From Skeletonema tropicum (taxonomy: Eukaryota > Bacillariophyta > Thalassiosirophyceae > Thalassiosirales > Thalassiosiraceae): DNA of 64,000 bases. Shown here in pieces: positions 51,496 to 62,331 of the stretch. Position 1 is the first letter of the stretch. Every line of letters begins with the position of its first letter. The notes beneath the pieces are model-generated. The model did no database searches. It had not been told where the DNA came from and worked only from the letters and a program-made list of their open reading frames with translations. Location: NCBI GenBank assembly GCA_037178625.1, contig CM074148.1, forward strand, positions 1 to 64,000, in the 5' to 3' direction. The translations under genes were made by a program, and so were the position numbers.

Positions 51496-53455
51496 CTTCT
51501 TGGAATGATATTGAATGTATAGAATTGATCAACTAGTATTATTGGATTGTCAGACTAATCTTCTTGTGTGTCCATCAAGAGCATGTGTATGAGATGATAA
51601 GTTCATGGGAGTTGTGTCCATCTCACTGAGGTCATTCTTGAGAGTGCCGTGATATATTACCTATGAGGCGCGGTCTCATGTGGGCGGCGCCCAAGTTTGG
51701 CCCACAACTACACACAATCGGGTATAAATGAGCTCAAAATACCCATACATTACTCGTATATCGCCAAAACTGCCCAATATTCCCCTTTCAAGCCTCTCCT
51801 CAAACCATGGTATGTTGTGGGCACGCCCACGCGCCAGCTAATCCCGGTTTGCCTATATAGTCATTGTCAAAGGATTTTGTGTTCGTTGAACGAAGTGGTG
51901 GTGATTGGCTTTGTCTTCGTGATTGAATGAAGGAGAATCCAAGATTAAAGACTTGTGTGTGCTTTCTCATTAACCAGAAGATGCCCACACCCCGGATCCA
52001 CCCCGGGTGGCGTCTTTACCACGTAACTGTGTCAATAATAGGTCGATTCTTTTGGTTCAAAGACCAACAACCTTCCATTTAGTTATAAGTAGTTTAGAAC
52101 GCCTCTGCAACGTGGCATGGTGGTATTCCGACCATTCTCCAAGATATTGGGGGTACTAATTCAGTAGCACTGGCATCGTCGGCCCGGGGTGCTCGGCCAT
52201 CACGCATCACACACTAACAAAAAACATCTCCTCCATGACGAATCCGACGGCAAACCATGCTACTATTGGGCCAATATTCCCAAAATCAACATAAACAATA
52301 TAGTGCCTAACCCCATTTTTTATGTAGATTCCGATTCTGTAAGCGGTGGCGGCCGAATCGGCGTCGTTGTGATGGTATACGGCTCTAACCGCCAGAGACA
52401 TAAAATCTGCACATGCCGGGCAACATCATGACATACTCATGTTTAATAGATTTCGGTTATTTAATTGCCATGGTGCATTGCAGACACCTTCTGAATACTA
52501 TGATGATTGATTATTATTATCAGTTTTATTGATTACATTCCAATTAGACGTAATAATTGAGTAGTAGGTCAAATCATCCGCTGTTGCTTTGATCCCATCG
52601 GGTAGGAATGGTGCTGTTAGGAGTCATATGATACCCTGAAACCACTGTATAATGCTCGCAACAGATGGCTATTGGTGTTGTGTGGTGAAAGGGTCCCCAA
52701 CTTGCAGGATGAATACACTCAATATCACTTCAAATACTCGTGTATGTGATTGCATTCGCTCTTCATTTTCCACCAAAATATGCTACATTTCAACCAGTCC
52801 AATAATGTCGTAGCCGCAATGAAATAGAGATATCTACACCAACCACGTTGATTGTTATATTATAGTCATCACCTCACAGACTTTTGGCACCCTCTCATTT
52901 CATTTCCTGTCAGATATATGCATTCTCCTTTTTGATGTATTTTGTGGAAATTATCAATTTTCAACTACTGTATTCACCATGCCACTACATGCGCCATAGA
53001 ACGCCCCGACACACTCTAGAGGGGACTGATCGCCGCTTAATAGTATATAGATGGCGTCTGCAAACCAGTTCAGTGGCAGAGCAGCTCCAACTATTCATCT
53101 GAAGACCATATTGGAAGTGCATCATCACACCGATGTCAAAGCGCAATTTTCCGGCACCTCTACTTTGGTGTCATGATAAGTAGCGATGGCGTGGATCGAT
53201 GTCCACCTGAGGACACCACTTCATAGAAAGGCTATTGGAGAGGGAGTTGCTGCAGTTGGGCTGTCTAATTTTATGTGTAGCTAGTGTTGTTGATGTCGGC
53301 ACGTACGGGGTCGAGGTGCGCCATGGTGATCGCTGGTGATTTTTTTCATTATCCCCTGGGCACCGCCCCGCCCGTCCACGACGGTTTACGCCTCGCGTCA
53401 ATTGACCGTTAACGTCTCTCGTCATTTTTCTTCTTCTTTGTGAGCTCCTGCCGAT
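51496..53455. other. Intergenic region with repeat fragments
   Basis: No gene recognised. It contains a relative of the hAT-like MITE (about 51660-51860), a 32-bp word shared with 54077-54108 (51939-51970), and a 78-bp block shared with 55447-55525 (53363-53440) that ends 16 bp before the inverted duplication starts. Confidence 0.6.
51660..51860 (-). mobile_element. Degenerate relative of the hAT-like MITE
   Basis: The reverse complement aligns with the MITE at 59394-59607: TGGGCGTGCCCACAA, TTGAGGAGAGGCTTG versus TTGACAGGAGGCTTG, TTTTGAGCTCATTTATACC versus TTTTAGCTCATTTTCACC, AGTTGTGGGCC, GGGC(G/A)CCGCCCACA. The ends are decayed and the target duplication is not visible. Confidence 0.6.
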
Positions 53456-53639
53456 ACGTCATCAAGTTGGATCTTTCGTCGTCTTTCGTCAGGATTCTCG
53501 TCATTACCGACTCAGCAACTTCATCATATTGATCCTCGCAATTACCTGCTCCTCGAGACCATCTAAGCAGAAGCACGTGTCGGCTTTCGTGCTTCCGCTC
53601 TCTTCTCTCTCAGAGCTCGAATAAAGTTCTTGTTTTCTG

Positions 53640-55695
53640 TCGAAATCTGTTGTGGTGATGGACAGACGAGACGGATGTCTTCACTTCTCAGGTGCTAATG
53701 CTGTGATGGTTCGACTTGCTACACACCGCCCCGTCCATTCTCTTTTGGTTGTTCATCCAACCAATGCACTCATTGTAGTGTGTGGGTGTGGGTTTTTCGG
53801 CATCGGTTCTCTAGATAGTTTTAAGCGTCCCACTCCCCACCCTTTGACCAAACGGGGTATCGAAAACATCTTCGATGTTCCCGTCTTGCATCTAGGGGTG
53901 TGGGTTCGCATCGTAGATTTAAACCCACACATGTTTGGCACCACATCCACAGTCTCTCTGTTGTTGTCTGGAAGGTTGCATTGGACTACCTCACTGTACA
54001 GAGTATCCCTTGAGTGCAGGGAAGGACAGAGGCGATGACGAGCAAGAACCTAGGTCCAGCCAGTGCTCGCACTTGACCAAGATTAAAGACTTGTGTGTGC
54101 TTTCTCATGAAGGGGGGAAGGGTCACTTTTGAGGTCATTATTTGCAAGTGGATATTTATCCCTTACAGTTGAGGTTAATCATCTTGACACGGTCAACAAA
54201 ACGTGCGCACCAAATACTTTTAACCAGGAATAATAATGTCTTCGTATGTCGCTACGACATAAATAAATAGCTGTTCGTGGAAGCTTTGGCGGACTATTTG
54301 AGACGGGTAGCTTGATACTGTCACACCAGTTTTAGGAGCATCTCTGGCACCAGCAGCGCACCTTCTCCTCCCACAGCTCAATAAGTATCAAGCATTATCA
54401 GCTCAAAAATGATGATAATGGCCATAAGTATCTTGTGTACTACGCGGCCAATGAAGATTGTCAGTGTCGTTTTGGAAAGCTCTCATCAAGCTCTGTCGAT
54501 TGGGCGTACACCAATCAGCTTCATTGGATGACTTTTGACCAATCAAATCGGTCAAAAACGGGTCTCTAGAGAGAAAGTGATCGGCAGGGCCAAATCCACC
54601 GCCACAGCCAGATTTTCACGCAATAATTCAAATTTTGACAAAATCAACAATAATATGACCGACCATCAATCGAAAGCTCTTTTTTGAAGAAGCTCTATGG
54701 ATTAGTACCATCTTGACACACAACAAAAATGAACAATGTAGAAGAAAGACAATTTGAAAAAGTGAGATCCAAAAAAGATAGCACTAATATCCAATTCCCT
54801 GTGGTCGCCCTCACCAAAGAACTAAGAACGCTTAGCTGAAGATGAAGAACGACCAACACTAGGGGCCAGCATGTTCTCGGTTGCTCTCGGCCAATATTAC
54901 AATCATTCCACTACCATCGCCGCCACCACATCTGATATCAATCCTATCATTGGTGGTGGTGGTGGTGATGGGATGTAATGGGGGATACCATAGTGCTAAC
55001 TTTGTGCCGTGGTTTGTTTGATGGTGGAGTGGTACCTACTTCTTAGATAGTGATGTAATACTTTACCACTATGTATTTATGTAAGTAACGTACATACAAT
55101 ATAGGTTCGATAAGTACACGCGCAGGTCGTGCCAAAAAAGAAACCAAAAATATTTAAACTTGTAAACCGTGACTGCTTTTCCTATATTTCTTCTTGCTCC
55201 TTCCTTCAAACAAAGTGGACCCCTGCAAGATCAAGTTATCTTTCGGATGTACAATTTGTACTCCCTCTTATAAATTACTTTATTTTATTAATACAAAAAA
55301 TATCGTACTTCTCCTATACAGCTTCCAAATGAAATTTCCACCCCTCTGAAGATTGCGAGAAAGATTCAAAATCTAAAAATTGCGAAGATTCGTTCGTTTC
55401 CCGCGCAGAATGTGCTCGTTATGTTGTACCAGCTATAAGATTTCACCCGCCCCGCCCGTCCACAACGGTTCATGCCTCGCGTCAATCGACCGTTAACGTC
55501 TCTCGTCATTTTTCTCCTTCTTTGTCATATTATAGTAATACGACACTTATAAAGACACGTAATCAGCATTTTTGTCCTAGTTAAGTGTCACATCGTGAGA
55601 AAAGTCTCAGAGACGCTAATCGTCGCCATGAACCGTCGTGCGCCACAATGACTAAAGTCGACAACTGCAGTGCACAAAGACCCTACTTAGTAACC
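53640..55695. other. Left-arm flank upstream of the kinase gene
   Basis: No recognised gene. 53645-54120 is the block that is tandemly doubled in the right arm; its open frames (for example 53652-54038) have no known motif. 54441-54709 is the dispersed 230-bp repeat in minus orientation. 54940-54966 is a (GGT)n-like run. 55447-55525 is a second copy of the 78-bp block. Confidence 0.55.
54441..54709 (-). repeat. Dispersed 230-bp repeat, left-arm copy
   Basis: On the minus strand it reads GGTACTAATCC, AGAGCTTTCGATTG, AAAATCTGGCTGTGG, AAAAGTCATCCAATG, GAGCTTTCCAAAACG and GGCCGCGTAG in the same order as 23512-23746. Confidence 0.7.
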
Positions 55696-57267
55696 ATGGG
55701 ATGCGGAGGAAGTAAACCAGCAACCACCACTGTAAGACCGCATGATGTGATGTCATTAATTACTATCTGGTGCCCCCGCCACATTTGAATCTCAGCTCTG
55801 ATTTTATGAAATTATATAATTGCTCACCGCCCGCTCTTGCTTCTTTCTCTGTTTATTTCACCAACACACCGCCGCCGCTGAATACAATCAATGAATGAAT
55901 CAATTTAATGCCAGGCCCCGCAGGCAGGCACCCCCATAAAGGCGTCTGGTAAAAAGACTTTTGACGGAGAATACAAGCGCGGTAAAACGGTGAGTTGTAT
56001 TATTACAGGCATACTGTGCATATCTTGTACTACAATGGTATATAATTTTACCATGGACTGCCATTCGAATATATATATATATATATATATACTCGATATC
56101 ATGTATTATAGTATTGGTCGACCGCTACATTGAAATCTCCTGTGGTCGGCGCTGGCGGAACTAATTTCAATTGAGGCGCCATTATTATTTGTTTAGGGAG
56201 GGGCGGGCCAACATTTATGAGGGGGGATCATAATGAGTAAAATATCGGTAGGGGCTGCACTTTTTTTTGAAAAGCGTAGAGTCTACAATTATTGAATTGA
56301 CAGTAGTGGAGGTGAGGTGGTATACAGTGGTGGGATGATGGATTTTAATGATTGGGGAGGATAGGCCATGTGAAATATTATGCGCTGTGAATTTGAAACG
56401 AAACTTGAGAGAAAATTATTCGGGGGGAGGATGGAGGAGGCTGATCTCTCAACTCAGTCACTTGCTGCTCATCTACTTGTATTTGACATCTCTCTTTCTT
56501 TGTCTTTCTCTCATATATCATCTCTCTCACGCAATACCTACGTACGCCTCACTTATATACTACAGCTCGGCGAAGGAGCCTTCTCAGTAGTCATTGAAGC
56601 CACCAAAAAGTCCACTGGAGAAACCTACGCTGTCAAGGTCGTGACCAAATCCAAATTAACTCCAGAGGATGAAGTTGCGCTAAAGGATGAAATTCAAGTC
56701 TTGAAGGAATTACAGCATGAACATATTATTCGATTGTATGATGTGTTTGAGGAGAAGAGTTATTGGTATTTGGTGACTGAGCAGATGAAGGGGGAGAGTT
56801 GTTTGATCGGTGAGTAGACGCGAACGAAGCGAGTGATAATACGCGAGCGTGGCGAGTGATATTCATGTAATAGTGAATGCACTTGCTTCACTATTTACAT
56901 ATGTTTCATGCCCTCAAACTCACCAACAATTATATATCATCTCTCTACATACACATATATTATACAGCATTGTCTCCAAATCATATTACAACGAAAAGGA
57001 AGCTCGTGACGTGTGCAAAATCCTATTTGAAAGTATCGGATACTGTCACGAAAAATCCATTGCCCACCGTGATCTCAAACCAGAGAATCTACTCCTCCTC
57101 TCCGAAGATGATGACTCCCTTGTCAAAATTGCCGACTTTGGATTCGCCAAGAAATGTCTTACCCCAACTCTCTCACCACTCAGTGTGGTACTCCCGGGTA
57201 TGTTGCCCCAGAAATTCTCGAGGGGATTGCCTACGATACCAAATCGGAACATGTGGTCTCTTGGGTG
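55696..57267 (+). pseudogene. N-myristoylated CaMK/CDPK-like protein kinase, left-arm copy (partial, frame errors)
   Basis: Exons: 55696-55731 (MGCGGSKPATTT), 55924-55989 (AGTPIKASGKKTFDGEYK...), 56566-56809 and 56968 to the gap, with GT-AG introns of 192, 576 and 158 bp, phases 0, 0 and 2. Met-Gly-Cys-Gly-Gly-Ser is a classic N-myristoylation (and Cys palmitoylation) start, suggesting membrane attachment. Kinase motifs: LGEGAFSVV loop, YAVKVV Lys, [19 protein letters not shown]. Homopolymer losses at 56790-56794 (five G instead of six) and 57162-57165 (four C instead of five) break the frame, and two extra bases lie next to the gap. The other arm has none of these errors, so they are probably sequencing faults. 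Confidence 0.82.
56066..56092 (+). repeat. (AT)n microsatellite in kinase intron 2
   Basis: An alternating AT run, present also in the other arm at about 58944-58966 with slightly different length. Confidence 0.85.
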
Positions 57268-57767
57268 NNNNNNNNNNNNNNNNNNNNNNNNNNNNNNNNN
57301 NNNNNNNNNNNNNNNNNNNNNNNNNNNNNNNNNNNNNNNNNNNNNNNNNNNNNNNNNNNNNNNNNNNNNNNNNNNNNNNNNNNNNNNNNNNNNNNNNNNN
57401 NNNNNNNNNNNNNNNNNNNNNNNNNNNNNNNNNNNNNNNNNNNNNNNNNNNNNNNNNNNNNNNNNNNNNNNNNNNNNNNNNNNNNNNNNNNNNNNNNNNN
57501 NNNNNNNNNNNNNNNNNNNNNNNNNNNNNNNNNNNNNNNNNNNNNNNNNNNNNNNNNNNNNNNNNNNNNNNNNNNNNNNNNNNNNNNNNNNNNNNNNNNN
57601 NNNNNNNNNNNNNNNNNNNNNNNNNNNNNNNNNNNNNNNNNNNNNNNNNNNNNNNNNNNNNNNNNNNNNNNNNNNNNNNNNNNNNNNNNNNNNNNNNNNN
57701 NNNNNNNNNNNNNNNNNNNNNNNNNNNNNNNNNNNNNNNNNNNNNNNNNNNNNNNNNNNNNNNNNNN
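57268..57767. other. Assembly gap (500 N)
   Basis: Exactly 500 Ns, a conventional placeholder for unknown length, lying at the axis of the inverted duplication and inside the kinase gene on both sides. Confidence 0.99.
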
Positions 57768-59347
57768 CACCAAGAGACCACATGTCCGATTTGGTATCGT
57801 AGGCAATCCCCTCGAGAATTTCTGGGGCAACATACCCGGGAGTACCACACTGAGTGGTGAGAGAGTTGGGGGTAAGACATTTCTTGGCGAATCCAAAGTC
57901 GGCAATTTTGACAAGGGAGTCATCATCTTCGGAGAGGAGGAGTAGATTCTCTGGTTTGAGATCACGGTGGGCAATGGATTTTTCGTGACAGTATCCGATA
58001 CTTTCAAATAGGATTTTGCACACGTCACGAGCTTCCTTTTCGTTGTAATATGATTTGGAGACAATGCTGTATAATATATGTGTATGTAGAGAGATGATAT
58101 ATAATTGTTGGTGAGTTTGAGGGCATGAAACATATGTAAATAGTGAAGCAAGTGCATTCACTATTACATGAATATCACTCGCCACGCTCGCGTATTATCA
58201 CTCGCTTCGTTCGCGTCTACTCACCGATCAAACAACTCTCCCCCCTTCATCTGCTCAGTCACCAAATACCAATAACTCTTCTCCTCAAACACATCATACA
58301 ATCGAATAATATGTTCATGCTGTAATTCCTTCAAGACTTGAATTTCATCCTTTAGCGCAACTTCATCCTCTGGAGTTAATTTGGATTTGGTCACGACCTT
58401 GACAGCGTAGGTTTCTCCAGTGGACTTTTTGGTGGCTTCAATGACTACTGAGAAGGCTCCTTCGCCGAGCTGTAGTATATAAGTGAGGCGTACGTAGGTA
58501 TTGCGTGAGAGAGATGATATATGAGAGAAAGACAAAGAAAGAGAGATGTCAAATACAAGTAGATGAGCAGCAAGTGACTGAGTTGAGAGATCAGCCTCCT
58601 CCATCCTCCCCCCGAATAATTTTCTCTCAAGTTTCGTTTCAAATTCACAGCGCATAATATTTCACATGGCCTATCCTCCCCAATCATTAAAATCCATCAT
58701 CCCACCACTGTATACCACCTCACCTCCACTACTGTCAATTCAATAATTGTAGACTCTACGCTTTTCAAAAAAAAGTGCAGCCCCTACCGATATTTTACTC
58801 ATTATGATCCCCCCTCATAAATGTTGGCCCGCCCCTCCCTAAACAAATAATAATGGCGCCTCAATTGAAATTAGTTCCGCCAGCGCCGACCACAGGAGAT
58901 TTCAATGTAGCGGTCGACCAATACTATAATACATGATATCGAGTATATATATATATATATATATATTCGAATGGCAGTCCATGGTAAAATTATATACTAT
59001 TGTAGTACAAGATATGCACAGTATGCCTGTAATAATACAACTCACCGTTTTACCGCGCTTGTATTCTCCGTCAAACGTCTTTTTACCAGACGCCTTTTTG
59101 GGGGTGCCTGCCTGCGGGGCCTGGCATCACATTCATTGATTCATTAATTAATTCATTGATTGTATTCAGCGGCGGCGGTGTGTTGGTGAAATAAACAGAG
59201 AAAGAAGAGCGGGCGGTGAGCAATTATATAATTTCATAAAATCAGAGCTGAGATTCAAATGTGGCGGGGGCACCAGATAGTAATTAATGACATCACATCA
59301 TGCGGGCTTACAGTGGTGGTTGCTGGTTTACTTCCTCCGCATCCCAT
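57768..59347 (-). CDS. N-myristoylated CaMK/CDPK-like Ser/Thr protein kinase, right-arm copy (5' part, runs into gap)
   Basis: Minus-strand exons: 59347-59312 (MGCGGSKPATTT), 59111-59046, 58469-58225 and 58066 to the gap at 57768. All junctions are GT-AG and in phase (0, 0, 2). The product reads a myristoylation start, GKKTFDGEYKRGKTLGEGAFSVV (P-loop), AVKVV with catalytic Lys, [69 protein letters not shown] and DMWSLGV. These are diagnostic of the CAMK group (CaMKI/CDPK). Any calmodulin-binding or EF-hand region would lie beyond the gap. Residue 5 of exon 2 is Lys here and Ile in the other arm. Confidence 0.88.
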
Positions 59348-59393
59348 GGTTACTTTGTATTTATTTTAAGTATGGTCTAAGATCTGCCGTAAG

Positions 59394-59607
59394 TAGGCGT
59401 ATCGGGATAGGGGGCGCATGGGCGTGCCCACAAGAGGGACTGGTTTGACAGGAGGCTTGACGGGAGATTTTGGGTGATTTTGTGTCGACATTAGTGGATT
59501 TTGACCGCATTTTAGCTCATTTTCACCTGATTTTTTGCAGTTGTGGGCCCCACGTGGGCACCGCCCACAAGAGGGTATGAAAAGCGCCCACTATCCCGAT
59601 ACGCCTA
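59394..59607 (+). mobile_element. 214-bp hAT-like MITE, present only in the right arm
   Basis: TAGGCGTATCGGGATAG at the left end and its exact complement CTATCCCGATACGCCTA at the right. The 8-bp duplication GCCGTAAG lies at 59386-59393 and 59608-59615. TIRs starting TAGG with an 8-bp duplication fit the hAT superfamily. It lies about 40 bp upstream of the kinase start codon, in the kinase orientation's 5' flank. Confidence 0.85.
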
Positions 59608-60651
59608 GCCGTAAGTAGGAGGTAGTGTCATTGTGGCGCACGACGGTTCATGGCGACGATTAGCGTCTCTGAGACTTTTCTCACGATGTGACACTTAACT
59701 AGGACAAAAATGCTGATTACGTGTCTTTATAAGTGTCGTATTACTACAATATGACAAAGAAGGAGAAAAATGACGAGAGACGTTAACGGTCAATTGACGC
59801 GAGGCGTAAACCGTCGTGGACGGGCGGGGCGGGTGAAATCATGGCTGGTACAACATATATATGTATAACGAGCACATTCTGCGCGGGAAACGAACGAATC
59901 TTCGCAATTTTTAGATTTTGAATCTTTCTCGCAATCTTCAGAGGGGTAGAAATTTCATTTGGAAGCTGAATAGGAGAAGTATTTTTTGTATTAATAAATA
60001 AAGTAATTTATAAGAGGGAGTACAAATAGTACATCCGAAAGATGACTTGATCTCGCAGGGGTCCACTTTGTTTGAAGGAAGGAGCAAGAAGAAATATAGG
60101 AAAAGCAGTCATGGTTTACAAGTTTGAATTTTTTTGGGTTCTTTTTTGGCACGACCTGCGCCTGCGCGTGTACTTATCGAACCTATTGTATGTACGTTAC
60201 TTACATAAATACATAGTGGTAAAGTATTACATCACTACTTCTTTGACTAAAATAATCTATCTATCTATCTAAGAAGTAGGTACCACTCCACCATCAAACA
60301 AACCACGGCACAAAGTTAGCACTATGGTATCCCCCATTACATCCCATCACCACCACCACCACCAATGATAGGATTGATATCAGATTCAGATGTGGTGGCG
60401 GCGATGGTAGTGGAATGATTGTTATATTGGCCGAGAGCAGCCGAGAGCAGCCGAGAACATGCTGGCCCCTAGTGTTGGTCGTTCTTCATCTTCAGCTAAG
60501 CGTTCTTAGTTCTTTGGTGAGGGCGACCACAGGGAATTGGATATTAGTGCTATCTTTTTTGGATCTCACTTTTTCAAATTGTCCTTCTTCACTGAAGTGT
60601 CTTTGCCCGAGCCGTGATTATACATTGTTCATTTTTGTTGTGTGTCAAGAT

Positions 60652-60921
60652 GGTACTAATCCATAGAGCTTCTTCAAAAAAGAGCTTTCGATTGGTGGTC
60701 GGTCATATTATTGTTGATTTTGTCAAAATTTGAATTATTGCGTGAAAATCTGGCTGTGGCGGTGGATTTGGCCCTGCCGATCACTTTCTCTCTAGAGACC
60801 CGTTTTTGACCGATTTGATTGGTCAAAAGTCATCCAATGAAGCTGATTGGTGTACGCCCAATCGACAGAGCTTGATGAGAGCTTTCCAAAACGACACTGA
60901 CAATCTTCATTGGCCGCGTAG
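60652..60921 (+). repeat. Dispersed 230-bp repeat, right-arm copy
   Basis: Plus-strand counterpart of 54441-54709, with the same block order as in the LRR units. Confidence 0.7.
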
Positions 60922-61269
60922 TACACAAGATACTTATGGCCATTATCATCATTTTTGAGCTGATAATGCTTGATACTTATTGAGCTGTGGGAGGAGAAGG
61001 TGCGCTGCTGGTGCCAGATGCTCCTAAAACTGGTGTGACAGTATCAAGCTACCCGTCTCAAATAGTCCGCCAAAGCTTCCACGAACAGCTATTTATTTAT
61101 GTCGTAGCGACATACGAAGACATTATTATTCCTGGTTAAAAGTATTTGGTGCGCACGTTTTGTTGACCGTGTCAAGATGATTAACCTCAACTGTAAGGGA
61201 TAAATATCCACTTGCAAATAATGACCTCAAAAGTGACCCTTCCCCCCTTCATGAGAAAGCACACACAAG

Positions 61270-62130
61270 TCTTTAATCTTGGTCAAGTGCGAGCACTGGC
61301 TGGACCTAGGTTCTTGCTCGTCATCGCCTCTGTCCTTCCCTGCACTCAAGGGATACTCTGTACAGTGAGGTAGTCCGATGCAACCTTCCAGACAACAACA
61401 GAGAGACTGTGGATGTGGTGCCAAACATGTGTGGGTTTAAATCTACGATGCGAACCCACACCCCTAGATGCAAGACGGGAACATCGAAGATGTTTTCGAT
61501 ACCCCGTTTGGTCAAAGGGTGGGGAGTGGGGAGTGGGACGCTTAAAACTATCTAGAGAACCGATGCCGAAAAACCCACACACTACAATGAGTGCATTGGT
61601 TGGATGAACAACCAAAAGAGAATGGACGGGGCGGTAGCAAACTCGAACCAAAACTCAACAACTTGAGGAGTGAAGACACCCGTCTCGACTGTCCATCACC
61701 ACAATCAAGTGCGAGCACTGGACCTAGGTTCTTGCTCGTCATCGCCTCTGTCCTTCCCTGCACTCAAGGGATACTCTGTACAGTGAGGTAGTCCAATGCA
61801 ACCTTCCAGACAACAACAGAGAGACTGTGGATGTGGTGCCAAACATGTGTGGGTTTAAATCTACGATGCGAACCCACACCCCTAGATGCAAGACGGGAAC
61901 ATCGAAGATGTTTTCGATACCCCGTTTGGTCAAAGGGTGGGGAGTGGGACGCTTAAAACTATCTAGAGAACCGATGCCGAAAAACCCACACCCACACACT
62001 ACAATGAGTGCATTGGTTGGATGAACAACCAAAAGAGAATGGACGGGGCGGTGTGTAGCAAGTCGAACCATCACAGCATTAGCACCTGAGAAGTGAAGAC
62101 ATCCGTCTCGTCTGTCCATCACCACAACAG
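61270..62130 (-). repeat. Tandem duplication of about 430 bp in the right arm
   Basis: Two successive copies (about 61270-61703 and 61704-62130) share TCATCGCCTCTGTCCTTCCC, CAGACAACAACAGAGAGACT, ACCCACACCCCTAGATGC and GAATGGACGGGGCGG. The left arm has one copy (53652-54070). The first copy has extra small indels. Confidence 0.85.
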
Positions 62131-62331
62131 ATTTCGACAGAAAACAAGAACTTTATTCGAGCTCTGAGAGAGAAGAGAGCGGAAGCACGAAAGCCGACAC
62201 GTGCTTCTGCTTAGATGGTCTCGAGGAGCAGGTAATTGCGAGGATCAATATGATGAAGTTGCTGAGTCGGTAATGACGAGAATCCTGACGAAAGACGACG
62301 AAAGATCCAACTTGATGACGTATCGGCAGGA

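Larger units (their letters stand above)
53456..57267 (+). repeat. Left arm of the large inverted duplication
   Basis: Reverse complement of 57768-62331 apart from indels. It runs from TCCTGCCGATACGTC to the gap edge TCTCTTGGGTG. It contains the partial kinase gene on the plus strand. Confidence 0.93.
57768..62331 (-). repeat. Right arm of the large inverted duplication
   Basis: Mirror of the left arm beginning CACCAAGAGACC at the gap. It is 752 bp longer, mainly through a 214-bp MITE (59394-59607) with neighbouring changes and a tandem duplication of about 430 bp (about 61270-62130). Confidence 0.93.
59348..62331. other. Right-arm flank upstream of the kinase gene
   Basis: No recognised gene. 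In order: a 214-bp hAT-like MITE, one copy of the 78-bp block (about 59756-59834), an (ATCT)n run at about 60255-60271, the dispersed 230-bp repeat (60652-60921), and the doubled 430-bp block. Confidence 0.6.

Noticed and set aside
53652..54038. 128-codon frame, repeated in the right arm
   Set aside because: The doubled block in the right arm breaks the frame in one copy and no domain is recognisable; it is treated as non-coding repeat.
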